Below are positions 12,146 through 22,885 of a stretch of 64,000 nucleotides of DNA, piece after piece. Source of the stretch: Pochonia chlamydosporia 170 (lineage: Eukaryota > Ascomycota > Sordariomycetes > Hypocreales > Clavicipitaceae). Location of the stretch: contig NC_035793.1 in assembly GCF_001653235.2 (NCBI RefSeq), positions 2,232,001 to 2,296,000 of the forward strand, in the 5' to 3' direction. Both the position numbers and the translations under genes were made by a program. The notes below the pieces were generated by a model, which saw only the letters and a list, made by a program, of their open reading frames with translations, was not told the origin of the DNA and ran no database searches. Each line of letters opens with the position of its first letter. Within the stretch, counting starts at the first letter, position 1.

Positions 12146-12536
12146 TTTGCCACGTTCCGATACAAAAACACGACGCATAGACAGAATGATACCAATCGAA
12201 CTGTAGAAACTTCCTCTGACTGCGAAGTACAATGACATGTGGCATTTTGGTACTCCCCATTGAAGCCTCGTTGCACAACACCTGGTGTAACGATTTACAA
12301 AGGTATCCTATTCTTGAATCTCGTTCCCGGATTCCTACAGCCTACACAACATATCTACATATTCAACAATCTACAGCACTAGCGCGAAAATAGAATGACC
12401 CCAGCCCAAGCCCTGCCCCATGCGAGTGGCGGCCACACTACGAGATCTTTGCCCTCATTTCCGTCGTGGGTCGTATTCCGTCTGTACCCTCTTAAACCAC
12501 ATTGGCACCTCCCCATCTCAACAAATCACGAAAAAC
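12146..12536. other. Intergenic spacer between GNAT gene and tRNA-Thr
   Basis: About 390 bases with no gene. It must contain the GNAT 3' end and the 5' flank of the tRNA. No feature beyond ordinary AT-rich spacer is seen. Confidence 0.5.
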
Positions 12537-12608
12537 GCCCCGTTGGCTCAGTGGTAAAGCGTGTCACTAGTAATGACAAGATCACTGGTTCGATTCCAGT
12601 ACGGGGCA
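12537..12608 (+). tRNA. tRNA-Thr (anticodon AGT)
   Basis: A 72-base cloverleaf without intron. The acceptor stem GCCCCGT pairs with ACGGGGC. The anticodon stem TGTCA/TGACA encloses the loop CTAGTAA, giving anticodon AGT (read as IGU, Thr). The T arm is ACTGG-TTCGATT-CCAGT. The D stem (GCTC with AAGC) has one C-A mismatch. The internal A box (TGGCTCAGTGG) and B box (GGTTCGATTCC) are both intact. A T10 run follows 15 bases downstream as the Pol III terminator. Confidence 0.95.
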
Positions 12609-12623
12609 ATTGATTTGGTTACC

Positions 12624-12633
12624 TTTTTTTTTT
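12624..12633 (+). terminator. Pol III terminator of tRNA-Thr
   Basis: Run of ten T residues beginning 16 bases after the 3' end of the tRNA, the normal RNA polymerase III stop signal. Confidence 0.8.
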
Positions 12634-12972
12634 GCCTGTTTTTGCGGCCCTTTATGCTTTGAAGGACTTTGGCTGTCTGCAGGTGGGAATAATGCGGTGA
12701 GATGGGACTGGGTTGTGGCTCGTGAACCCTGGATCCATATTTTTTCCTTTTTTCCAATCGTTACTCTTTGCTGTTGTGTGAAAGAAGGTCACTCTTCTCC
12801 GTGCTCGCATATGCAGTTTCCTAAAATGGATGAGTATTGGCTACACAACAAGGAGTTGGTTGACGACGGTTTGCAAAGAAGACAAAAAAAAAAAAAAGGA
12901 TATTTGCTGTAATCACTATTTCGTAATACTAAATGCACTGTCTTGTTCGTCATTACTGCCGCAACCCGCACA
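12634..12972. other. Spacer between tRNA-Thr and GDSL esterase 3' end
   Basis: About 340 bases, T-rich on plus, with an A13-14 run at about 12884-12897. It includes the 3' untranslated region of the minus-strand esterase. No gene is seen. Confidence 0.5.
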
Positions 12973-14086
12973 TCATCTGTAGTACGTGCCGTATTTGGAC
13001 TTGCCTTCCACCACCTCCATAAAGTTCTTGCTAAATATCTGTTCCATGCGCTCAGAAGGATGAAGTTCGTCGTACCTTCATCAAAGTATTAGCGATTTAT
13101 CCCCACTAGATGCGTTGTACGAGATTTTCTTCAGCGACCCGGATAGGGACTCACCACATGAAGCTCGATTTTGGTTCCTTCGACTCAACACAGCCGTTTA
13201 GACACGTCCGAAAAGGTGCAACCACGTTGGCTGGGGCGTCGAGATACTGTCCAGGACGGCCGATTACATCCATCATGAGTGAATGTATGTCAAAGATGGA
13301 GAATGTTGCCCCAGACCAGCGCCGCTTCACCTTTAAGAAGAATGGTGCTCCATAATCATACATGGTGTTTACGTTAGTCGTGTACTCTAGAATCTTATTC
13401 GCGTACTGGGTAATGTTATAAGCAGTCTTGTTCTTCCAGTATTGGTGGTTTCCAAGGCCGCCAGTTCCCGGGGTAGCGTACATGGGAGCCCGTTCCAGAG
13501 GTGCCTGATTCAATAACACGAAATGTCTGCCACCGGCCTTGTAAATGTGGTCAAATACGCTCCATATACAGTCCATGTAGGTACTGATCGTTGTGCCTGC
13601 TTTTTGAGAATCTCCAAGAATGCCATCAATTCCTAGGTCGTTTGTGCCGATCCAAAGCGCGTATATGGTATTGTGAGCAAGCCTGTTGGGATACAACTTG
13701 GGATAGTGAATATCTTGCTCGAAAGCAGTGATTTCATACTCCAACACAGACGGAAACGGGCCGTTTATAACATCCAAGTTTCGCGAATCAACATTGTTGG
13801 TGCATTGAGCCCCTGAAACGGCATAGTTGTAGTAGTTTGCTCCGGTGGCATTGGCGACGAAGCGTCCCCATGCATAGCCACCACTTGCGGTGCTGTTGCT
13901 TGGAGGCAGCATCTCACCTATTGGCGGTGCTTTGTGGTTCTGGATGAAATAGCTGAAGCGGTTTTCATCCGTGTAGCTGTCGCCAAAGGTGACGAGATTC
14001 TCCATCCGTCCATAAGTGCTGATAGATATTGGGCTACATGCGACTTGTAAAGCCATGCCCAAGAGGGCGGAAAGCATCACTGCCAT
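12973..14086 (-). CDS. Secreted GDSL (SGNH) esterase, CE16-like
   Basis: Two exons (13155-14086 and 12973-13075; intron 13076-13154, donor GTGAGT), 344 residues. A hydrophobic signal peptide spans about residues 1-18 (MAVMLSALLGMALQVACS). SGNH blocks: block I FGDSYTDENRFSYF with Ser37; block III GTND at about 146-149; block V DELH with Asp313 and His316, supplied only after splicing. The FGDSYTDE form and overall length match fungal CE16 acetylesterases and lysophospholipase-like GDSL enzymes; the exact ester substrate is not determined. Several N-glycosylation sequons (NST, NAT, NKT, NIT) fit secretion. Divergent from the CipC-like gene across 2.95 kb. Confidence 0.9.
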
Positions 14087-17040
14087 GGCGTTGAGGGATG
14101 TAAAAGGAACAGGTTAAGAATATCTTCGAATAGATTGGTTCAAGCCTTGGAGAGACAACCCCAAGTGCAAAAGGCGGCTTACCGGACTGAGACACTCGAC
14201 TGCCATGGTGTTCTACTTATAAAATCAACTTGGCTGGAGCTCAAAAGCAAGAAAGCTAGCAAGCACGACCTCGACTCCTGCAGAAGACCCCCCTCACCAA
14301 CAATCTCGCTCGTAAATGATCCGACGAGAGCAAAAAGGCGACATGACAGACAGGCTTACATTTCTCATCACCGTCTCTTCTAACCACCCCGCCTCTGTTC
14401 ACCAACAGCTCGTTCATGCCAACGTCACGAGGTGCGTCCAGATCGGGGTACGATGTGACGCATCGGGCCGGTATTTGCTGCTCGCGGGGAAATGGAAAAT
14501 GGGGGGGTGACCCTCCATTGTTTGCATGTATGATGATGCTTTGTGGTCGGCAGTCAGTGGTCGGGCCTCGAACCGGATGTTCGATAGGGATCCGTGACTG
14601 AGGATGCGTGATGTTTATGCGAGCGAATCACGGCAATGACGGTTTGGAAGAACAAAACAATTATTGAAATGCAATACAACATGCCAGACTGTGGCATCGA
14701 CACTAATGCGGTTCGGTTTGTCGATCTGTGGGGGATTGTCTAAGTGAGGGGGTCACGTCACCAGGGTTTCCATCAGAAACGAGAGATGTAGTGCGACATC
14801 CTCTTTTGATGGGAGTCTCATTTGCAGGGAGTTCATTGTCATACGTCAATTGATCGGTAATGGGGAATAACTTCAAGATGTGAGTAGCCCGTAAGGCTAC
14901 ATGTATGAAAAGGCGGTGTTTCTACATCGTGTATTTCTGAAGCTGGGTTGATTTAGAGCTAAAAGTCATCCATGACTTCGTACAATACGGAGGTAACAAT
15001 ATCCAAAGTAAGAATGTGTTGGGTTTATCATTTCTCCTTCCGTTCAACTGCGGGATGCCGCATTAATGCTGCCCGACCGACTTTGTCAATAATTGCAACG
15101 AGGGTGCACTGAATGTTACCTCGTATGCAACACATTTTAGAATGGTAACACGGACGGTCTGGCTCACGTTCTGGACTAGGATAAGAGTCAAGTTAGCTTC
15201 TATTCTACCTACGTAGAAGCTGACGAGAAACGGGAACGAAACATGTTCTTGGTGAAGCGGCCCAGTTCCTTGGTCCTTTGTTTGCCAATCCAGATTTTGC
15301 CAAAAGTAGCTAGTCGAGCACGATATAATCCATGGACGAAAGCCGTGATTTATCAGAAGTTTTGGAGGATGAATGCGATTGATACAGTTGACTGTGTAGC
15401 CTAAGCGACGGGAATTAAACGAGCCACAGCCCAGCTACAATATCGTGGGAGTCTAAACTGTCTGTAGTTTGCGAAAGTGGTTGGAACTTGGTTCAATCAC
15501 TAATCCCGAAGAGTCCAAAATACATATGGCTGAAGGCCACCTGCGTGTTTTCTTCTCTAGGAGATGCCGTCTTATTCCCATTTCTTAGCGTGGCGACATG
15601 AGTCCATGATGTTGTTCATGACACACCAGCCGAGCGGAGCGGTAAGTTACAGAGTTCATCATGCAAGAAGTTACATGTCAATCACCATAGTGGCAATGAA
15701 CTGGCACGTTTAGTGAAAAATAACTCGGAGTAAGGACAAGATGGTTGGAGTAGAATGGAACCAAGGGGCTGGCATTGTGCCATGAATGTGATCCATCGAC
15801 TTCGCCTTGGACCTAATGGAGTTCAGCAACACGTCAGCTAGGTGACTTTGAAGCGCGTATAAACCGCCACAAATCGAATCAAAACTTGATTCTAAGTGGC
15901 TTTAAGCCATCAGTGGCTAGATTAAACAGTTACTGGAACGCATTTAGTTATATTTTACAAACCATTGTTTTGAATCTACCGAGTCTCACCAAAATTCTCC
16001 TTCGAGTGAGTTTGATATGCAGCTGTGTGGCGCAGAGACAAACTGCCATCGGTTCGCAGATTGTATCCTATTTATGGTACAGAAGTATGACACTGTAGCA
16101 TTTATAATAACCTGCAAATAGAAGTAATAGGAAGAGCAAGAAAGTTGGCGAGTGGTTGAGATGCTCCGGTTCGCATGTGGATGATGAGTCTACGCAGCCA
16201 CCACTTCAGAAACAGTGAACCAATCCCAATCTGCGATTGAAACAGTAGTTGTTGACTTTGAATTCTTCTTGGAATAGGAATGATAGAGAAGCGATGTTAT
16301 CGACCTGCATAAAGCATATGCCGACGAGTGTTCATCCTAGAAGTTAAGATGCCATTAGGAAAAGACCACCAGTTATCCCAAGCACTATCATGGGTAAGTT
16401 TGACATCAGAACAGGATCATAAACAACCTTAAGTTTATGCGAAAGTCCGCTAGTTGTATGAAAGCGTTAATTTACAGCTTGTGTGCCGTGAAATTCCACA
16501 ATGGTCAGCAGACTGAAAGCCGGTAGCCTCGTGTAAGTCTTTATTGTCAAGATCGTTGCTCACTTTTAAACACTTCAAGTTACATCCTGAGCTATATATC
16601 ATTCAAGTGACGCTCATGGACAGAAGAGATAACCAAATGCCAATGACCCATGCCATTAGTTGCAGCCGACGCTGGATCTGACGGGGTAACGACTAACCGC
16701 ACGATATCGACGACTAGGCAGGATCCACCACCAGCATGCCGCCAATAAAGCCAGATCCAGCAGGATACGTGCCTCCGCCACCACATCACCTCACCTGCGG
16801 GGCTTGTTTCAACAACTTGAAGCCATTGCCTCATCTTGAATCCATTATCGAGGGGCTGAGCTGCTGCGTGGTGGTTGCTTGTAACCCCGCAAGGTCCCTG
16901 AATGACCAGGTTGTGCCCTTGGATCTGACTTATATAAAGCTGGTTGTCGTCAACGAAGGTGCCTCGCTTCCATCTTCCATTTTGCTCATCACAAGTTGCT
17001 TTCAGTATTTTCTAGCTACGTGTATTCCAAATCAGTAACA
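14087..17040. other. 2.95-kb divergent intergenic region (esterase and CipC-like gene)
   Basis: No frame longer than about 100 codons and no recognisable protein fragment. The middle (about 14.9-16.5 kb) is AT-richer than the flanks and could be old decayed DNA. The right end holds the CipC-like promoter: TATATAAA at 16931 and an AGGGG (STRE-like) pentamer at 16851-16855. Confidence 0.5.
16931..16938 (+). promoter_or_regulatory. TATA box of the CipC-like gene
   Basis: TATATAAA 103-110 bases upstream of the ATG at 17041. An AGGGG pentamer 80 bases further upstream matches the core of the yeast stress-response element, which would fit a stress-induced gene, but a single pentamer is weak evidence. 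Confidence 0.6.
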
Positions 17041-17484
17041 ATGGGTTGGTTTGATGGTAAGTCCCACCTGCTTGCCAATGCTCCTAGCTCCCAGCATATG
17101 CTCAATATGCTTCAGATGATTCCGATCAGGCTCAGGCCTACGACCAGGTGACGAACCGTCCTCACGAAGCCAAATGGTCTCACGAACTTATCGGCGGTGC
17201 TGCTGCGTACGAAGCTGCCAAGGCATACGAAGACCACGTCGCTCGCAATGGTACGTAATCTGGCTATATGGCACTCCTGCGTTGGACAACATTGCTAACA
17301 ATCGATACTTGTAGGCCACCCTGCTGAGCACGCCCAGGCCAAGGAGATCCTTGCCGGTGTCATTGGAGCCTTCGTTGACCGTGAGGTTGAAACTAAGGGC
17401 TTGGACTATATCGATCGTGAGAAGGCCAAGCGCCACGCCCAGGATCAAGCGGAGGAGAGACTCAGCAACGAGGGTCGATGGTAA
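17041..17484 (+). CDS. CipC-like antibiotic/stress response protein
   Basis: Three exons (17041-17056, 17116-17250, 17315-17484) with short introns of 59 and 64 bases, giving 106 residues. The MGWFDDDSDQAQAY start, the central EAKWSHELIGGAAAYEAAKAYEDH segment and the end with DREKAKRHAQDQAEERL are characteristic of the fungal CipC family (DUF3759), first described as a concanamycin-induced protein in Aspergillus. Family members are small, soluble, abundant and induced by stress or host contact; the molecular function is unknown. No signal peptide. The 16-base first exon carries only the ATG and four more codons. A strong TATA box precedes the gene. Confidence 0.93.
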
Positions 17485-20130
17485 TCATTGAGGCGGTCAG
17501 GATAGTTACGGGGCACCAAAAGTCACTAGAACAGCTTTCCCATAGCTATTTGGCTCAATTGAGATGTTGTAAATGTACTCAACCTTGGTTTTCACATGAA
17601 GCACTCTCCGTGGGAATGACATAACATCTTGACCCTCCTAACCAACCTGGAACGGAGGTGTCAATGCTCGTCAGGCTCAAATTGTGAAACGCAGCTGGTC
17701 GTACCGTCAAGAACCATTCAAAAGGAGGGATTTACTGTTTTGAACGGAAGACTAGAGTGACGCCGCCGCAGAGACTGGCGTTGGAAGCGTAAGAAAGTGG
17801 TGATGTTACGAAGTGCGGTTGGTCCGTCGGGAAGCCAGTGCCGAGTTGTGGACTGCTAGTGCATGTGGAGCAGGTCAGTCCGCACTCGGGGCTAATTTTG
17901 GTAGGCTGATGGAGGTCGCTAGAAGGCGGGAAGGCGCAAACTACCCCTGTTTCCCTTGCCGCATTTCCGATTTGACTGGGGAGTGAGCTCGTCTGGAGCT
18001 GATCAAGGCATGAGCAGCTTGTGAGCAAAGCAAGAGCGAATGACGAAAAAAAGGGACCAAATGCGCAAGGAGGTTGACGCCAGAAAGCTTGGTACTTTAC
18101 TTGCACAGCCTCAAATATTAGCTCCACGTCCAATAAGGACCAATAGCTGGGCGTGTGAGAAGTTGGAGAGTTGTGATACGGAAACTGGTGAGTTGAACTC
18201 GACGATGATTTGGAATGTGTTGGTGGACATTGTGGAGGCCTTGATGGAGGGCCGATTCTCTCTGATGAGCTTACGACATGAAGACCTGGCCGGGGATAGA
18301 TTTCTCGCAACCATCCTCGCATCCGGTTCACAAACAGCACTCTAACCAATGCCAGTGAACTTCGATCTGGACGACCTGCGAAGACAGATCTGCGGCGACA
18401 TGTTTGGCGCAAGCCGTGGCTGGAAGATTTTTGGTGACGGACAACGCTGTTCTAAAAAGATCACCCGTATTGATTCATTCTGCAGATGTCCCGTCGGCTG
18501 CCTACTGAATTGACCTCCTCTTTTCTATTTCGGCGGCATTATGTGCTACCACACAAGAAATGCCTCTTTGTTTCTGCGTACACCGTCAAATAATATCCTA
18601 CCACGGATAGACACAGATCTTGTTGCTTGACCGCTTCCGAGTTCGGTGGTGTTGAGGATATTGACGCCAGTGAGGTCCAGCAGGTCTCGCCAGCAACTAT
18701 TGATATGGTCTGAGCATACAGAAAGTTCAAAGTGGTCGTGGAATCTCACTCGGGGCGTTGCAAGTCTGACTGATTGATGGCCATGATGATATGGTTGAAT
18801 GGCTTGATGAGCGTTGTTCACAAGGATGAAATCGACCGAGGAAGGTGAAGAAAAGTGCAAAGGTAAACCTGTGATATTAGTATATTATTCCACTGCTACT
18901 TCCGCACCACGTTGTCTGTAATGAGTCTCTGTCATTGACATTCTTGGGCAGACGGGCACGTTTCTGGGAAGGCTCTCCAACACAATCGATATTCGAACAA
19001 GACCTATATATGTTCTTGACTTTCACGTTGGCGGCAAGATATGATATTAAAAAAAAAATGAGCGACACATTGTAGGCAAACGACATGAAACGAATGGTAG
19101 AGAGAAAATTTGCTCTATGTGACGGGTCTTCGAATATTCCTCGCAGAATCATGTATTCAATTACTGCTGACAGATGGATCCATTGCGTGGACGGCAAGCA
19201 TAAATTTCACTTGTCAGGTACCAGAAATTGCTGACAATGCATCTCATCGGGTTTAAGGCAGTTGGATTCTTCAACATTTAAAGCAGAATATCGACATCTG
19301 AATACACAACCGCAAGTCAGATCCGCGCGCAAAGAGAGTATGGCTGGCGACGGTCATATCTAGTTGAGAAAGCATTTATTCCGCGCGTGATTCGTTGAGG
19401 AGACAAATCGTGGCATGATGGCATCTGATAAATGATTGGAGTAGTGAAATTTAAAGATTTCCAGGCTCAACCACTATTTATAACTTGCAACGCGGTATGG
19501 GGTAGTGCGGAGGAGGTGGTAGACGAGCATATTTCTCTGTCGCGCTGAGTCAATTCCGACTGACTTCAATGTTGACTTTCCTAGTCATCTTGGACAATGC
19601 GACAATGATGCGATGGATCGGCAATATTAATGATAAGCAGCTGCAGTCGGGTTCCTCTGATAATCGTTTTCATAGCCAAAATATGTTAACATGAAGTCCA
19701 ATCTCTTTTTGCCTCCAAGGCACAACGTCTCAAACGGAGATTTAGGAGTCCAACGGTTGTGGCATAAATCATGATGAATAAACATAGGGGCGGCACTAAA
19801 CAAGGCGAATTTGAACCCCTGGGCGGCGCCAAAGTGCCCAAAATTGACTCCACCGGCAGTTTTAACTCTGCGGAGTACCAGACATCCAGTTGCTTTTTTG
19901 TCAGTCAAGCTAACGGTCTGGTGTTTAAAGGGGCATGGTCTGTCGTGATGACGTACAGGAGCAGCCACCCAGCTGACGAGGCACTCTTTGTTTGTCAATC
20001 GACAAGGACAACTTTGTAACTTCCATCACGTCACAGCTCTCCAGACGTTGACGTATATTCCCAAAGTTCTCATACTCTTCAATCCTGTCAAGCTGCAGTC
20101 CAAGGCGATACCCTTCCTGCCAACACAAAG
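17485..20130. other. 2.6-kb intergenic region with weak coding hints
   Basis: No firm gene. On plus, frame 18040-18345 (101 codons) is followed after its TAA by another ATG frame at 18349-18513 (54 codons) in the same frame. On minus, frames at 18546-18860, 18877-19197 and 19627-19998 (104, 106, 123 codons) show no known domain. The sequence is AT-richer from 18.4 to 19.6 kb. The right end is the promoter of the RLRGG protein gene. Confidence 0.45.
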
Positions 20131-20489
20131 ATGGGAGAGTCAGCATCACCGCAAGCCCCAACCCCCGCAAAGTTGTCAACTTTGCATGCAACGGGGTCCG
20201 AGACCGCTTCACATACAATCGAGGCAAGCCAGCCTAGCCTGCACGCTGCTATGGGTAAGTCGTGGTCGCGCGATGTCTAACTACCTAGATATATGTCTGC
20301 TTATGTCCCGATTCGTCCTCAACTAACGCGAACCAACAACGACTAGATCCGCAGAGAGCGCAACCTGGCTCCGAGGAAATGAGACTTCGGGGTGGCCATG
20401 ACGGAGGTGGTCCTTGCCCAGGTCGATTCTGCTTCATCATCCCGTGTCCGATTCCGATCAATTGCTGCATTTTCCCGTGCCCGTGCTAA
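20131..20489 (+). CDS. Small Cys-rich protein with RLRGG motif
   Basis: Two exons (20131-20254, 20347-20489; intron with GTAAGT donor and GACTAG acceptor), 88 residues. The first 50 residues are polar, Ser/Thr/Ala/Pro-rich and likely disordered. The rest is striking: EEMRLRGG (residues 51-58), a Gly-rich turn, then a hydrophobic, Pro/Cys-rich end with seven cysteines in the last 24 residues (65, 70, 75, 81, 82, 86, 88) in CPGRFC...IPCPIPINCC...PCPC style. I recall similar small fungal proteins with a RLRGG/Cys-Pro tail, but no function is known to me. No signal peptide, so the Cys tail could be palmitoylated and membrane-attached or bind metal (inference). Tail-to-tail with the four-helix membrane protein gene. 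Confidence 0.75.
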
Positions 20490-20750
20490 GCGAAGCGCTG
20501 CCTACGACGTTACGATTCGATACTCATAGTGTGTTGGTTGCTGGTGGAGCAGTTGGAGGTGGCAAGGTTGATTGTGTTTGAAGCTTGTTGATTTTTATCA
20601 ATTCTGCAGAGATGGCTGCTCATCAGATATTTGCTTGCCACACATTCATTACTACAGGCACGATGATTCGGATGTTTGTCGAACTTCAAGACTTGAGCAC
20701 ATGGGAAGTGGTTTCTGGCGTCGCAATCTTCATTTCAATACCAAACAATT

Positions 20751-21452
20751 TCAAGACCTTTCTGAAATATCTTCCTTGCTTCCACCCTCTGGGCAATGCC
20801 GTACGGCCCTAACCCTTCGAACTAGCTTCTTGTATCGATTGCGAACATGGGTCTCATGACAAGCGATAATAAATAGAGCAATGTGAACAAATCTAGAGGT
20901 TGGGATCAGCGGACATGGTTAGCCCAACCACAACTCTACTAATCAAGGGGTTTACTCACGCTTCAATCGTGGCCAGAATAACAGCCACTTTGACAAGCAC
21001 GAATTTGACGCCGTCACGTTCAATCTCGGGCATGTTGGATCCCCATGTAGACCATGTTGCTGCCATCATGACCGCGACGGCTCCGAAACCCAGCCATATG
21101 ACTAGATCAACTCCCACACGTGTTCCAGGATGAATGTCCTGCGAGTTTTTGCGGAGAAACCGAACCAGAATCATGGCTACATCCCACATCAGAGTTATAC
21201 CAGCCTGCGGTGGTCAGTGACGGTATCGGCGTAACGTGCCGTTGATATACGTACTGGTGCCATTAAGATGATGATTACGCCGGGCACATCTTCGAGCTTG
21301 ATGCTTGCTCCGAACAGGACCACGCATATTGCTGCAGATAGTAGACGGATCCAAAGCTTGGCTTTTTGTATTCCGTCCGGAGTCGTGCGTAATGTGTAGG
21401 CTGGCGGGGAAGCTTGAGACCTAGGCCTTCCCATCTGAATTTTTGATTCCAT
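20751..21452 (-). CDS. Four-helix (MARVEL-like) membrane protein
   Basis: Three exons on minus: 21255-21452, 20960-21204 and 20751-20892, with introns of 50 bases (donor GTACGT) and 67 bases (donor GTGAGT, acceptor CTCTAG), giving 194 residues. Four hydrophobic segments are visible: about 33-51 (LWIRLLSAAICVVLFGASI), 58-80, 96-118 (VGVDLVIWLGFGAVAVMMAAT) and 133-158. A basic cytosolic tail follows (HVRNRYKKLVRRVRAVR) and ends in SERS. Topology and the HPGxxVxxDLxIW stretch resemble fungal MARVEL-like proteins, often found at plasma-membrane domains. Without the last intron the protein would stop right after the TIEA of helix 4; the spliced version finishes the helix. Function unknown. A TATA box lies about 90 bases upstream of the ATG. 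Confidence 0.75.
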
Positions 21453-22196
21453 TTCTTAATCTTTGAATCCTCGAAAGGCAAAGGTCTATCTGCCGCTGGC
21501 TCGGTAGTTCATCTGCTGAATGTAGACTGTAAGAAGGACTTATATAACTTGCGGCAGCACCGAAACGGTTCAAATGTCTGGCAAAAGCTGTCGATTCGTC
21601 GATCTATTCTCATGTAAACGGCGTGTGTAAAAGACAACCTCTTCGTATAAACAAGCACGAGAAGGTCTAGTGCTGATGTCGAGATCGGTAGGTTCTAAGT
21701 GATGCGCCACATCGCCAAGAGCCGCACCAGCAATGCCATGAGTAATTGTAGCTCATTATGACTTTTCCGTGTATTCTGTGCAAGTCTATTTCTCAAGCAT
21801 CATTTACGGCCATGTGAACATGGCTTACGCGGCTTCTTGGGCGCAATGGCCTCTAAATACGAAAGTGGAGTTGCGATGTTCCGCTGAATATTCTCCATTT
21901 GGAGGAGCCCCTTGCTCTGGCAAGTTCCGAAACCTACCAAACAGGGATTAAGAGTGTAATTTGGACCAAAATTTCGCTGAAAAAGAACCATTTACGGACT
22001 GTCCGCGTGTGTCATTGCGAATGTTGGGCAATTCCCCACCAATATTGTTTGAAGGGCTGCAATCAACTGTGGGCTTGGGATGGACTGCCAAGTACAACAG
22101 TCTTATATGTCGAAAGGATAGGACATCAAAGATCATGTGTATTTGATGCCAGTGAGGCAGAAACTCTGCATATCATGTAGCAAGTTCATTGACACG
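21453..22196. other. Bidirectional promoter of the two four-helix membrane protein genes
   Basis: 744 bases between divergent start codons. It contains a clear TATA box for the minus-strand gene (21539-21546). No coding potential beyond short overlapping frames. Confidence 0.5.
21539..21546 (-). promoter_or_regulatory. TATA box of the four-helix membrane protein gene
   Basis: TATATAAG on the minus strand, 87-94 bases before the ATG at 21452. Confidence 0.55.
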
Positions 22197-22760
22197 ATGA
22201 ATCCAGTCTTCATCACTATTGGACAAGCATTTCTAGCAGTACTCTTGTTCGTCCAGCTCGGCCTCACAGGTTATGGTTTGTTCTCCAACCCGCAATCAAC
22301 TGCTGTTACTTCTGCTTTTGTAACTAACGTATTCAAACAAGCTACGAGTTTAGAAAATGGACTGGAAGGCTACACGCCACCAAAATCGATCCTGTTTATG
22401 CTCGGCAACACCGTCTGGTCGATCCTCGCATTGGCTTTCATCGCAATTACACCGCTCGTGTTGTCATATGCATTCCACAACCTTGTGGCTCTGCTCTTAC
22501 TGGCAATCACGACGGTAGTGTGGCTAGGTGGTTCTATAGCCATTGCGTCGATACTCGGAGACCTTGTTGACAATTGGAAGAATATATATACTATATCACA
22601 GCCAATTGTTGCGTTCAGCTTCTTCATCTGGGCAACTTTTGCGGCGCTGATGTCTTTAGAGGTGGTAGGGCTGTTGAAAGGGGCGTATAGAAATGGTGCG
22701 CAGGAGATTATCGACCTGCAGGATTTGGATGAGAATGGAGTGCAAAGTACCTTTCGTTGA
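22197..22760 (+). CDS. MARVEL-domain-like integral membrane protein
   Basis: Single exon, 187 residues, starting at MNPVFITIGQ; the frame is open for 20 codons further upstream, but the hydrophobic start fits the nearer ATG. Four transmembrane segments: about 3-28 (FITIGQAFLAVLLFVQLGLTGY), 71-95, 97-118 and 134-160, with a short polar C-terminus. The spacing and small size match fungal MARVEL-domain proteins, which organise lateral plasma-membrane domains or vesicle fusion sites in other organisms. Its own role cannot be told. Arranged head-to-head with another four-helix protein and end-to-end with a DHA2 transporter. Confidence 0.75.
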   Translation: MNPVFITIGQAFLAVLLFVQLGLTGYGLFSNPQSTAVTSAFVTNVFKQATSLENGLEGYTPPKSILFMLGNTVWSILALAFIAITPLVLSYAFHNLVALLLLAITTVVWLGGSIAIASILGDLVDNWKNIYTISQPIVAFSFFIWATFAALMSLEVVGLLKGAYRNGAQEIIDLQDLDENGVQSTFR

Positions 22761-22885
22761 CGATGCTAGTTGCTATCCATGAGTGGACTGCATGAGGTTG
22801 GCTCGAGGGTACTGTATGAATAGACATGGTTTCAAGTCATAGAACTGTCCCTGGCGAACTATTGCATTTCAGTTGGAAACCCTAA

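Noticed and set aside
17732..18412. 226-codon minus-strand frame
   Set aside because: Ser/Pro-rich, no domain, no splice context, and it overlaps the plus-strand frame at 18040; best seen as a chance opening.
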